Shown here piece after piece: positions 39,733 to 47,426 of a stretch of DNA of 64,000 nucleotides. A program made the position numbers and the translations under genes. The notes below the pieces were generated by a model. It was not told where the DNA came from. It worked only from the letters and a program-made list of their open reading frames with translations, and searched no databases. This DNA comes from an uncultured Prevotellaceae bacterium (GTDB taxonomy: Bacteria > Bacteroidota > Bacteroidia > Bacteroidales > Muribaculaceae). The stretch lies in NCBI GenBank assembly GCA_900320055.1, contig ONQS01000007.1:1-64000 (forward strand). Reading direction: 5' to 3'. The number at the start of each line of letters is the position of its first letter. The stretch's first letter is position 1.

Positions 39733-40212
39733 ATGGCTACGAAACTAGACTCACTCGATTACAAGATTTTAAAAATGCTGTCGTTAAATGCTCGCAAACC
39801 CTATCTGGAGATTGCTAGAGCATGCAACGTATCTGGAGCAGCCATCCACCAGCGCATCCAGAAGTTATATAATATGGGCGTAATCAAGGGAAGCATCTCG
39901 CTAATTAACCCGGCGTCGGTAGGTTACCAGACCTGTGCCTACATCGGCTTCTTCCTGAACGACCCCTCAAAGTTTGACGAGGTGGTGGCCAGACTCAAAA
40001 CGGTGCCCGAGGTGGTAGAGTGCTACTTCACCACCGGCAAGTATGACCTGTTCATCAAGTTGTACGCGCAGAACAACGACCACCTGCTGCAAGTCATCCA
40101 CGACCGCTTCATGAAGATGGGCCTGGGCCGCAGCGAGACGCTCATCACCTTCAAGGAAGTGTTCAAGCGCCAGATTCCCATCGACCCCGATGGCGAAGAG
40201 GTGACTGCATAA
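39733..40212 (+). CDS. Lrp/AsnC-family transcriptional regulator
   Basis: A 159-residue regulator with an N-terminal winged helix-turn-helix (LDSLDYKILKMLSLNARKPY, about 6-25; AAIHQRIQKL recognition helix, about 36-45) and a C-terminal RAM domain (about 70-150), which binds small ligands, usually amino acids, and forms octamers. Lrp-type proteins control amino-acid metabolism, often including their own gene; the long leader here allows for it. The exact ligand is unknown. Confidence 0.93.
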   Translation: MATKLDSLDYKILKMLSLNARKPYLEIARACNVSGAAIHQRIQKLYNMGVIKGSISLINPASVGYQTCAYIGFFLNDPSKFDEVVARLKTVPEVVECYFTTGKYDLFIKLYAQNNDHLLQVIHDRFMKMGLGRSETLITFKEVFKRQIPIDPDGEEVTA

Positions 40213-40221
40213 CAACGATTT

Positions 40222-40251
40222 AAAGGGGGCGCGACAATCGCTCCCTTTTTT
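40222..40251 (+). terminator. Terminator after the Lrp gene
   Basis: A 10-bp stem (40222-40231 with 40239-40248, one G-T pair) and a T-run follow the stop codon by 9 nt. Confidence 0.85.
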
Positions 40252-40284
40252 ATAAGATTATTCAAGTTTCAGGTTTCAAATTCT

Positions 40285-40293
40285 AAAGGAGGT
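40285..40293 (+). promoter_or_regulatory. Perfect Shine-Dalgarno before the IMPase gene
   Basis: AAAGGAGGT with a 6-nt gap to ATG 40300. Complete Shine-Dalgarno sequences are rare in Bacteroidota; this fixes the start. Confidence 0.85.
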
Positions 40294-40299
40294 AAAAAG

Positions 40300-41097
40300 A
40301 TGAAAAACATTGCGACAGACAACTTCACGCCCCTAGAACTCGACTGGCTCGACAGCGCCAGAGACATGGGGCACCAAGCCGGCAAGATACTGAGGAGTTA
40401 CTTTCGCCGGCAGGACCTCAACATTATGGACAAGGGCAATGCCTATGACATCGTCACCGAGGCCGACAAAGCCAGTGAGCGGCTCATTCTCGACTATCTG
40501 CACAGCCGCTATCCCGACCATGCCATCCTCAGCGAGGAAAGCGGCGACGATCACCGCCATGCACGTTGCCAGTGGATTATCGATCCGCTGGACGGCACCG
40601 TCAATTACAGCGCCGGCCTTGCCACATACTGCATATCCATCGGCCTGATGGTCGCAGGCGAGACACGCATGGGATATGTGTATGCGCCCACACTTGATGA
40701 GGAGTTCTATGCCATCAAGGGCAAGGGCGCTTATGGGCCTAATGGCATCCTGCAGGTCAAGGGCACAACCGACCTGCAACGCGCCGTCGTCTCCACAGGT
40801 TTCCCCTATGACAAAGCGACCAACCCCGACAACAACCTCGACCGGGTGGCCCGCGTGATGCCCCGCGTGAGAGGGCTGAGGAGACTCGGCTCGGCGGCGA
40901 TGGACTTGTGCTATGTCGCCGCAGGCTGGCTCGACGGCTACTGGGAATTAAACCTCAAGGAATGGGACGCTTGTGCCGGTGAACTCATTGCCCAAGAAGC
41001 CGGTGCCACCGTAACACGTTACCGTAACGACCATGGCATCTGCATCCTTGCGGCCTGTCCCGGCATCGCTCAGCAACTGTTGGAGATGGTGGTATAA
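40300..41097 (+). CDS. Inositol monophosphatase family protein
   Basis: A 265-residue magnesium-dependent phosphatase of the IMPase/SuhB/CysQ group. The metal-binding motifs are complete: Glu79-Glu80 in LSEESG, DPLDGT at 95-100, and WDACAGELIAQEAG (about 226-239). Members hydrolyse inositol phosphates, fructose 1,6-bisphosphate or PAP, and the sequence does not decide which. It has a perfect Shine-Dalgarno. It sits between the Lrp gene's terminator and trpS, and no promoter is clear. Confidence 0.92.
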   Translation: MKNIATDNFTPLELDWLDSARDMGHQAGKILRSYFRRQDLNIMDKGNAYDIVTEADKASERLILDYLHSRYPDHAILSEESGDDHRHARCQWIIDPLDGTVNYSAGLATYCISIGLMVAGETRMGYVYAPTLDEEFYAIKGKGAYGPNGILQVKGTTDLQRAVVSTGFPYDKATNPDNNLDRVARVMPRVRGLRRLGSAAMDLCYVAAGWLDGYWELNLKEWDACAGELIAQEAGATVTRYRNDHGICILAACPGIAQQLLEMVV

Positions 41098-41118
41098 AGT
41101 TCATCCCAATCCAAAAAA

Positions 41119-41149
41119 CTAACGACTAAAAACCAACAACTAAAAACTT
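41119..41149. repeat. 7-nt-period repeat before trpS
   Basis: ACTAACG, ACTAAAA, ACCAACA and ACTAAAA follow one another in a 7-nt register, the inverse of the tract at 278-339. Confidence 0.65.
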
Positions 41150-41196
41150 TATACTACCTTTGCACCCTATAAAATAAAAAATACAAGAAATTGAAT

Positions 41197-42273
41197 ATGG
41201 ATAACAAGAAGATTGTTTTGAGCGGAATACGCCCCACCGGCCAACTGCATTTAGGCAACTACCTAGGCGCCTTGAGTAACTTCGTGAAGATGCAGAATGA
41301 GGGCAATTACGACAGTTACTACTTTATCGCCGACCTGCACGCCCTGACCACCAACCCCGACCCCAAGGAGTTGCACACCAACGTGCGCCACATCCTGGCT
41401 GAGTATCTGGCGGCAGGACTCGACCCGGAGAAGTCCACCATCTTTGTGCAGAGCGATGTGCCTGAGGTGAGCGAGATGTACCTGCTGCTGAACATGCACG
41501 TGGGCATCGGCGAACTGATGCGTACCGCCGCTTTCAAGGATAAAGCCCGCAAGGCCTTGGGTATCACCGCCCCCAATCAGGGCGATGACGACGAGGACGT
41601 GGCCAAGGAGATTATCGGTGCCAGCACCAACAAGCGCGTGAACGCAGGCCTTCTGACCTACCCCACCCTGATGGCTGTTGACATCCTGATCCAGCGTGCC
41701 GACTATGTGCCCGTGGGCAAGGACCAGGAGCAGCACTTGGAACTGACCCGCAGGTTTGCCCGCAGGTTCAACTCATTCTATAAGACCGAATACTTCAAGG
41801 AGCCGCAGAACTTCAACTTCGGCAGCGCGCCCGTCAAGGTGCCTGGCCTGGATGGCAGCGGAAAGATGGGCAAGAGCGAAGGCAACTGCATCTATCTGGT
41901 GGATGAGGAAAAAGCCATACGCAAAAAGGTGATGCGAGCCGTGACCGACGGAGGTCCCACCGAGCCCAATCAGCCGATGGCCGAGCCCGTACAGAACCTG
42001 TTCACCATCCTCAAACTCGTCGGCTCACCCGACAAGGTCGAATACTTTACCGAGGCTTACAACAATTGCTCCATCCGCTATGGCGACCTCAAGAAGGAGA
42101 TTGCCGAGGATATCGTGGCCTTGACCACACCCATCCGCGAACGCATCATCGACATCGAGAACGACAGTGCCTATCTGCACCGAGTGCTTGAGATGGGCGC
42201 TGAGCGTGCCCGTGCCCGTGCCAGCAAGACCCTTGCCGATGTGCGCGAGATCATGGGCATCACCAAGTTCTAA
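41197..42273 (+). CDS. trpS: Tryptophanyl-tRNA synthetase
   Basis: TrpRS charges tRNA-Trp with tryptophan. ATG at 41197 gives 358 residues; a TTG two codons upstream is less likely. The class I signatures are a HIGH-type GQLHLGNYLG (15-24) and KMSKS-type GKMGKSEGN (about 221-229). It is otherwise normal. The upstream gap carries a short 7-nt-period repeat that may influence initiation, but no attenuator is visible. Confidence 0.96.
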   Translation: MDNKKIVLSGIRPTGQLHLGNYLGALSNFVKMQNEGNYDSYYFIADLHALTTNPDPKELHTNVRHILAEYLAAGLDPEKSTIFVQSDVPEVSEMYLLLNMHVGIGELMRTAAFKDKARKALGITAPNQGDDDEDVAKEIIGASTNKRVNAGLLTYPTLMAVDILIQRADYVPVGKDQEQHLELTRRFARRFNSFYKTEYFKEPQNFNFGSAPVKVPGLDGSGKMGKSEGNCIYLVDEEKAIRKKVMRAVTDGGPTEPNQPMAEPVQNLFTILKLVGSPDKVEYFTEAYNNCSIRYGDLKKEIAEDIVALTTPIRERIIDIENDSAYLHRVLEMGAERARARASKTLADVREIMGITKF

Positions 42274-42371
42274 ACGACAATACAAACATAAGGAAAACAA
42301 TAAGTACAATAAATACAAATCATTCATTTTCATCAAATTGTATTTATTGTCTTCTTTGGGGGCATCAGACC

Positions 42372-43082
42372 ATGAGAGGTTATATCGAGGACAAGGAGTT
42401 TGGAAAAGTATATGTGGAACTGCGCCGGGGCATGACCTCGGTGCGGTTCTCTTATCATGCCGATGGCAACCTGCTCATGCGTGCCCCGTTGGGCGCTAGC
42501 GCCGCTGATCTGCAACGCATGATTAACATCAACCGCGAGCAGTTGAGGCGGTTGCCCCAACCCGTGTCTGTATCGTTCCGCATCGGGCAAGTCATCGAGT
42601 GCTACAAGTGCCGTGTCGTCATCGAGTCCCAAAGCCGCATGCCCGGGTACATCCTCAACCATTGGGAAGGAGACACTCTGCACCTGCAGGTGCATGAGAG
42701 TGCCGACCTCGACGACAACGGCATCAAGCGCACCATCTCAAGTGTCATAGGTCGAGCCATGGAGGTAATGGCCAGAGCCGTACTTCTCCCCTATGCACAG
42801 CAGATTGCCGATGAATTGGGCCTCATGCCCGCCGGCCTTGAGGTAGGGCGAGGAATGCGCAAACTGGGTCACTGCACCAAGGGACGAGTCATCCAACTCT
42901 CGCGCAACCTCATGTTCATGCCCGAGCCACTCATCCGCTACATCATCTGCCACGAACTGGCCCACCTCACCCACATGAATCATTCACCTCAGTTTCATGC
43001 CCTTGTCAACCAATACTGCAGCGGCCAGGAAAAACAACTCGAACGCCAACTGCGCCAATTCCGCTTCCCCATCCTCAAATAA
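42372..43082 (+). CDS. YgjP/DUF45-like zinc metalloprotease
   Basis: A 236-residue cytoplasmic protein of the YgjP-like (DUF45) family. The zinc-binding motif HELAH is at 194-198 with a third His at 204 in the characteristic HMNHSPQFH context. Family members are predicted metallopeptidases often found in restriction-modification surroundings, but the substrate is unknown; here no such system is adjacent. It starts 98 nt after trpS and may be co-transcribed. Confidence 0.88.
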   Translation: MRGYIEDKEFGKVYVELRRGMTSVRFSYHADGNLLMRAPLGASAADLQRMININREQLRRLPQPVSVSFRIGQVIECYKCRVVIESQSRMPGYILNHWEGDTLHLQVHESADLDDNGIKRTISSVIGRAMEVMARAVLLPYAQQIADELGLMPAGLEVGRGMRKLGHCTKGRVIQLSRNLMFMPEPLIRYIICHELAHLTHMNHSPQFHALVNQYCSGQEKQLERQLRQFRFPILK

Positions 43083-43133
43083 CAAGTGACTTGCAGGAGG
43101 GTTGTAAGAGTTGTTCTTGTTGTCCTAAAAAAA

Positions 43134-44216
43134 TCAGTGGATGGTGACTTGGGTAGCGCCGAAGCCATACTCGCGGAAACTGGCGTCCTGTGCTGTGCAC
43201 CGAGGATAACGGCGCCTGAGTTCGCCCAGCAAGTGCTGGCGCAGTTTTCCCTCACCCTTGCCGTGAATAAAGACGATGCGCTGGCCATGCTTGTTGATAT
43301 TGGCATCCATCACCTCGCGGAACTTATCCATCTGATACTCAAGTATGGCGGCCGGAGTCATACCTGTAAGGTTATCCATGAGCGAAGCGATGTGCAGGTC
43401 CTGGACGATGATGCCGTTCTGATCGTGTTTCTCATTCTTCTTGACGGGCTTGCGCTGCGGGCGGTCAAGCCGTTTCTTTTCCTTCATGGCACGCTCGAGT
43501 TCACTGCTATCGATATGCATCTGGCGGGCAGGGCGGTCGTTGGTGACAATCTCGATGGCGATCACGGGCACATCATAGTAGGGATTGTCATGGAAACAAT
43601 GCACCTTGTAGAACTTGGTCACATCCAGGCGCTGCTCGATCAGAGCAGGATTCTTGAGTTTGAAACCTTTGCCCTGCTTGAATGCCACATACTGCACAGC
43701 GATGTGGGTCATATCGTTGAGGTCGTCGTGCCCAAACTCCTCTAGTTGCACCTGGATATTGGGCTCGACGATGCCATGATATCGGGTCGTCCATTCGCTG
43801 GTCTCGTCGCCACGGGTCATGTAGGTGAAATACAGATAGTAATTCGAGTCATTGACCAGCGAGGCATAGAATGTGGTGGTGTTAAGATGCTTAATCTCGC
43901 GGGCCTCATAGCCTAGCACGACATTGAGCACCTCGCCCTCGGGTGTCTCCTCGACGGGCAGTACGGGTTCGGGAGCAGGCTGTGCCTTGGGAGCGGGTTT
44001 ATCGGGTTCTACCTGCCGAGCGCGTATGTCGAGCGGGCGCTCATAGGCCGAAGCCTTGGTGCCGGCCTGTCCCACGACAACCAATTCGCGCTCCAGCACA
44101 GGGCGTTCAAATCCATCCTCATCCTCCACATAGATGGTTTTACCGTCAATTCTTGCCACACGTCCGCCTCCCACGTCATTGAGGAAGCGCACGATATCGT
44201 TAATCTTTACATTCAT
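43134..44216 (-). CDS. DUF2027 / Smr-domain protein
   Basis: A 360-residue cytoplasmic protein. Residues 1-60 are a small beta domain (DIVRFLNDVGGGRVARIDG) as in DUF2027, the middle (about 90-220) is a beta-rich domain, and the C terminus (about 285-360) is an Smr domain with the HGKGEGKLRQHLL loop, known from MutS2 for nicking or binding DNA and for acting on ribosomes or mRNA. Between them is a Pro/Lys/Arg-rich linker. It has its own strong promoter. Confidence 0.88.
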   Translation of the reverse strand: MNVKINDIVRFLNDVGGGRVARIDGKTIYVEDEDGFERPVLERELVVVGQAGTKASAYERPLDIRARQVEPDKPAPKAQPAPEPVLPVEETPEGEVLNVVLGYEAREIKHLNTTTFYASLVNDSNYYLYFTYMTRGDETSEWTTRYHGIVEPNIQVQLEEFGHDDLNDMTHIAVQYVAFKQGKGFKLKNPALIEQRLDVTKFYKVHCFHDNPYYDVPVIAIEIVTNDRPARQMHIDSSELERAMKEKKRLDRPQRKPVKKNEKHDQNGIIVQDLHIASLMDNLTGMTPAAILEYQMDKFREVMDANINKHGQRIVFIHGKGEGKLRQHLLGELRRRYPRCTAQDASFREYGFGATQVTIH

Positions 44217-44242
44217 AATCTGATTTCGTTTTTTTTAGGCTG

Positions 44243-44273
44243 CAAAAGTACAATTAATTCTTCTCATGACCAA
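44243..44273 (-). promoter_or_regulatory. Promoter of the DUF2027/Smr gene
   Basis: On the minus strand TTG (44273-44271), a 20-bp spacer and TACTTTTG (44250-44243), 27 nt before the ATG. Confidence 0.75.
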
Positions 44274-44293
44274 TTCTTTCTCTGGGTGTCTTG

Positions 44294-45421
44294 TTATCGG
44301 AACAGGAGCAGTTCCTCGATGTTGTCGTGATGGATGACGGTAAACGAGGCGTTGGGATAGGCGTTGCGGAATGACAAGGGCGCTGAGCATTTGCGTTTGG
44401 GATTCCACTTCAGTTCAAAGGCATTGAGTTGGCCGTCTTTTTCTTCAATATAGTCTATTTCTTGCCGGTTGGTGTTGCGCCAGAACCAACTATTGGCATA
44501 GTCGCCAGTGTACTCCTTGCGCTTGACGCACTCTGCTATAACATAATTCTCAAACAGGGCTCCCACGTCGTCACGGTTCTCCACTTGGGAAAAGTTGCCG
44601 ATGATTGCGTTCCTGATTCCATTGTCATAGAAGAATATCTTGCGGCTGCTTTTCAACTCGTTGCGCAGGTTGCGACTGAACGATCCCAAGCGGAAAATGA
44701 TATAGGCTTGCTCCAGTATGGTCACATAATTGGCAATAGTCTTGGCGTCCAGGTCGCACAGTTGAGCCAATTCGTTAAATGATACCTCTGAGCCTATTTG
44801 GTAGGCTAATGCCTGTAGCAGTTTCGCCAGTTTGTCCGGCTTATGGATTTTATCAAACTCAAGGATGTCTTTATACAGATAACTCTGTGTGAGTTCGCGC
44901 AGAATCGCAATCTCGTCGCCTTGATGCGTCACCACATCGGGATAACTGCCATAGACCATCCTGTGGGGTATCATCCGCTTCTCCTCAAGCAGGTTTGTTT
45001 CGCCGACCAGTTCTGCAAACGAGAGCGGGAACAATTTGTATTCCCATTTTCGGCCAGTGAGCGGTTCATTGATTTTATTGGCAAGGTCAAATGACGAACT
45101 GCCCGACGCCAACAGTTGGACTTCGGGCATCTGGTCGGTAATCAATTTCAATTTGATGCCGATGTCTGTAATCCGCTGAGCCTCGTCAATCACCACAAGA
45201 CGAGCATTCCCAATGATGGCCTTCAAGCGTGTAGAAGTTATGTTTTCAAACAAGCCGCGCACGTCTGGCTCATCACCGCTCATCCACAAGACGTTATCCT
45301 CTGATTCCAGCAGTTGGCGAAACAACGTGGTCTTGCCTACGCGCCTCGCGCCCATGATGACAATAGCCCGGCCGCCAAATAACTGTTTACGGATTCTTTG
45401 TTCAATGCTGCGCGTAATCAT
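44294..45421 (-). CDS. AAA ATPase with DUF4143 domain
   Basis: A solitary ATPase of 375 residues of the AAA_14/DUF4143 type. Walker A is GARRVGKTT (24-32) and Walker B LVVIDE (Asp79-Glu80). A winged-helix-like part lies at about 205-250 (VSFNELAQLCDLDAKTIANY). The C terminus has a nuclease-like signature: Asp323 in EIDYI and Glu336-Leu-Lys338 in FELKW, which resembles a PD-(D/E)XK core. Such genes occur in many copies in Bacteroidales, and their function is unknown. The base composition is like the neighbours'. A perfect promoter and three 32-nt-spaced repeats stand upstream. Confidence 0.85.
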   Translation of the reverse strand: MITRSIEQRIRKQLFGGRAIVIMGARRVGKTTLFRQLLESEDNVLWMSGDEPDVRGLFENITSTRLKAIIGNARLVVIDEAQRITDIGIKLKLITDQMPEVQLLASGSSSFDLANKINEPLTGRKWEYKLFPLSFAELVGETNLLEEKRMIPHRMVYGSYPDVVTHQGDEIAILRELTQSYLYKDILEFDKIHKPDKLAKLLQALAYQIGSEVSFNELAQLCDLDAKTIANYVTILEQAYIIFRLGSFSRNLRNELKSSRKIFFYDNGIRNAIIGNFSQVENRDDVGALFENYVIAECVKRKEYTGDYANSWFWRNTNRQEIDYIEEKDGQLNAFELKWNPKRKCSAPLSFRNAYPNASFTVIHHDNIEELLLFR

Positions 45422-45446
45422 ATCAAAATCAATTGTTTTTCAGGCG

Positions 45447-45478
45447 CAAAGATAAGGTCTTTTCACAATAAATCCAAA
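45447..45478 (-). promoter_or_regulatory. Promoter of the DUF4143 ATPase gene
   Basis: On the minus strand TTTG (45478-45475), a 20-bp spacer and TATCTTTG (45454-45447), 26 nt before the ATG: an exact consensus. Confidence 0.85.
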
Positions 45479-45486
45479 AATATATC

Positions 45487-45568
45487 GATTTTTATGGAAC
45501 GTATTCCTGAAAAATTGTGATTTTCATGGAACGCAATCCATAACAAATGCAATAATCATGGAATTTGC
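45487..45568. repeat. Three phased direct repeats upstream of the ATPase promoter
   Basis: The shared core (T/C)ATGGAA occurs at 45492, 45524 and 45556, exactly 32 nt apart, about three helical turns. The first two copies match over about 21 nt (45487-45507 and 45519-45539), and the third is shorter. They lie just upstream of the -33 box, where a regulator would activate or repress. Confidence 0.85.
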
Positions 45569-45683
45569 TATAAGTGGGCAGGCGGTTTTTGAAGAGTGTA
45601 GTCACAAAATGAGGCGGTATTAAAGAATATCGTGGGAGTGGATTGCGTTATTCAGATAATGAAACCAATAAATTGAGTAAGAC

Positions 45684-46139
45684 ATGAGAAAGATTATCTT
45701 ATTATTTGTATTGATGATGGGTTTGGGCGTTGCCCATGCCCAGGATGTGGTAGAGGTGGCTCCTGCACAGATTACCGAGGTCGAGGGCTTTAATCCAGCC
45801 AGCAAGCGGGTGTATGCCGAGTTGTCGGCTTCGTCCAGGCCATTCAGCACCAAGGTGAACGTAGCCATCGACTTTGGCCAGAGCACCTCATGGTTGGGAG
45901 CCATGAGCGAGTCGATGATTGTGGATGAAAGCGGCAAGGAAATCAAGTTCAACTCGATGATTGACGCGATGAACTACCTCGGCCAGTTCGGCTGGAAGTT
46001 TGCCCAGGCCTATGTGGTGCCCTATGGAGACGATGGCGACATCAGTGGCACCGTTTACTGGATCCTCTACAAGGACGTTGACGACTACAGCCAGATTACT
46101 GAAGGCTTCATGACCAAGCGCCAACAACGCGGCCACTAA
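45684..46139 (+). CDS. Small secreted protein, unknown function
   Basis: I do not recognise the family. The 151 residues begin with a signal peptide (1-19, ending GVAHA), followed by a compact domain with many Ser, Asp and aromatic residues and no cysteine; strands such as VYAELSAS and KVNVAIDFG suggest a beta-rich fold, and the end (WILYKDVDDYSQITEGF) is typical of small periplasmic proteins. It is divergent from the ATPase gene, and its upstream region overlaps that gene's repeats, so they may share control. Confidence 0.6.
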   Translation: MRKIILLFVLMMGLGVAHAQDVVEVAPAQITEVEGFNPASKRVYAELSASSRPFSTKVNVAIDFGQSTSWLGAMSESMIVDESGKEIKFNSMIDAMNYLGQFGWKFAQAYVVPYGDDGDISGTVYWILYKDVDDYSQITEGFMTKRQQRGH

Positions 46140-46190
46140 CCCCACCCGACACAGTAAAATGATAAAGTGGCACCCACCTCGCGGATGCCA

Positions 46191-46238
46191 CTCTAAACTC
46201 TAGACCCTAAACTCTAAACCCTAGATAGACCCTAGACC
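46191..46238. repeat. Telomere-like 7-nt repeat (CCCTAAA variants)
   Basis: Units CTCTAAA, CTCTAGA, CCCTAAA, CTCTAAA, CCCTAGA and CCCTAGA run in a 7-nt register with one short interruption. They lie between the secreted-protein gene and cydB. Confidence 0.8.
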
Positions 46239-46239
46239 T

Positions 46240-46263
46240 CCATTGAGCGCCTGCGCTCAATGG
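46240..46263. terminator. Hairpin between cydB and the secreted-protein gene
   Basis: A nearly perfect palindrome (CCATTGAGCGC with GCGCTCAATGG, a 2-nt centre) begins 1 nt after the cydB stop. No T-run is seen on either side; it may be a bidirectional block. Confidence 0.5.
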
Positions 46264-46264
46264 A

Positions 46265-47404
46265 CTAATACTTGTGGTCGGTGTGGTTGAGTTCGTCGGT
46301 GGTAATTTTCTTGTGATCCATCTTGTACCAGCAGTAAGCGATATAGGCCAGCACAAAAGGTACAAGAATCGAGACCACACTCATCACGGTGAGGGTGAAC
46401 TCACTGGACGAACTGTTGCGCAGCGTGAGCGAACTCTGCACGTCGAGCAGCGAGGGCAAGTAGGCCGTGTTGTTGTAGCCCATGACCCAGAACAGCGTCA
46501 TCACCACCAGCACGGTGCCGATGCCCGCAGGCCAGATACCCTGCTTGTAGTCACCCTTGATGAGCGTCTTGCCGACGCCAAACAGTACCATCACCACGCC
46601 CAGCAGCAGGATCACCAGGGCCCACCACATGGTCAGATAGTTGTGCAGATACTTGTAGGAGATCCACTGCATGTTGCCGCTATCATCATACCCCACACCC
46701 GGCGAGGTGAGAATCACGACCACAACGGCAAGGAACAAGGGCACAAACACGCCCGCGTTGACCAGCAGCAGGTGGCGCTGGCTGGCGTTGACCTCGTCGT
46801 CGTCGATGTTGTTGATAAAATAGAGCGACGCCAAGGTGCGGGCCAGGAAGAAGACCATCACGCCAAACAGCAGGTTCTTCCAGCAGATGATCGCCTCCAG
46901 GCCATGCTGGGGTCCCCACTGCGAAATGGTTGAACCCTGCACATTGAGGATATTGCTCTTGGTCACCGTGAATTCGGCGCCAAAAAACATTGTTGCCACG
47001 GCCACGCCCAGCAGCACGGGACCCACGATGCCGTTGATCAGCAGCAGTGTGTCATAGAAGCGCGAGCCATAGATGTTGCCTGGCTTGGAACGGTACTCGT
47101 AACTGATGGCTTGGATCACAAAACTGAACAGGATGAGCATCCACAACCAATAGGCACCGCCAAAACTTGTGCTATAGAACAGCGGGAACGAGGCAAAGAA
47201 AGCACCGCCAAAGGTTACCAGCGTCGTGTAGGTCAACTCCCACTTGCGGCCCATCGAGTTGATGAGCAGCGCGCGCTTGTCGGGCTTGCCGTAATGAATC
47301 AGCATCGACTGGCCGCCCTGCACCATGAGCAGGAATACCAACAATGCACCCAGCACCGACATGATGAGCCACCAATAATTCTGCAAGATATTATATGTTG
47401 TCAT
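46265..47404 (-). CDS. cydB: Cytochrome bd oxidase subunit II
   Basis: CydB is the second subunit of the bd-type quinol oxidase. At 379 residues with about eight or nine membrane segments it fits the family. It supports growth at low oxygen and detoxifies oxygen and peroxide, as in other intestinal Bacteroidales. The start has a strong Shine-Dalgarno (AAGGAGG, minus strand 47420-47414, 9 nt before ATG). It follows cydA by 22 nt. No extra small CydX gene follows it. Confidence 0.95.
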   Translation of the reverse strand: MTTYNILQNYWWLIMSVLGALLVFLLMVQGGQSMLIHYGKPDKRALLINSMGRKWELTYTTLVTFGGAFFASFPLFYSTSFGGAYWLWMLILFSFVIQAISYEYRSKPGNIYGSRFYDTLLLINGIVGPVLLGVAVATMFFGAEFTVTKSNILNVQGSTISQWGPQHGLEAIICWKNLLFGVMVFFLARTLASLYFINNIDDDEVNASQRHLLLVNAGVFVPLFLAVVVVILTSPGVGYDDSGNMQWISYKYLHNYLTMWWALVILLLGVVMVLFGVGKTLIKGDYKQGIWPAGIGTVLVVMTLFWVMGYNNTAYLPSLLDVQSSLTLRNSSSSEFTLTVMSVVSILVPFVLAYIAYCWYKMDHKKITTDELNHTDHKY

Positions 47405-47413
47405 AACTTGGTT

Positions 47414-47420
47414 CCTCCTT
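47414..47420 (-). promoter_or_regulatory. Shine-Dalgarno of cydB
   Basis: AAGGAGG on the minus strand, 9 nt before the cydB ATG. Strong sites of this kind are uncommon in this lineage. Confidence 0.8.
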
Positions 47421-47426
47421 ACTTGA

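Noticed and set aside
45487-45568. A short CRISPR-like array
   Set aside because: Only three imperfect copies with no spacer variety or cas genes; the 32-nt spacing and place above a promoter favour a regulatory site.
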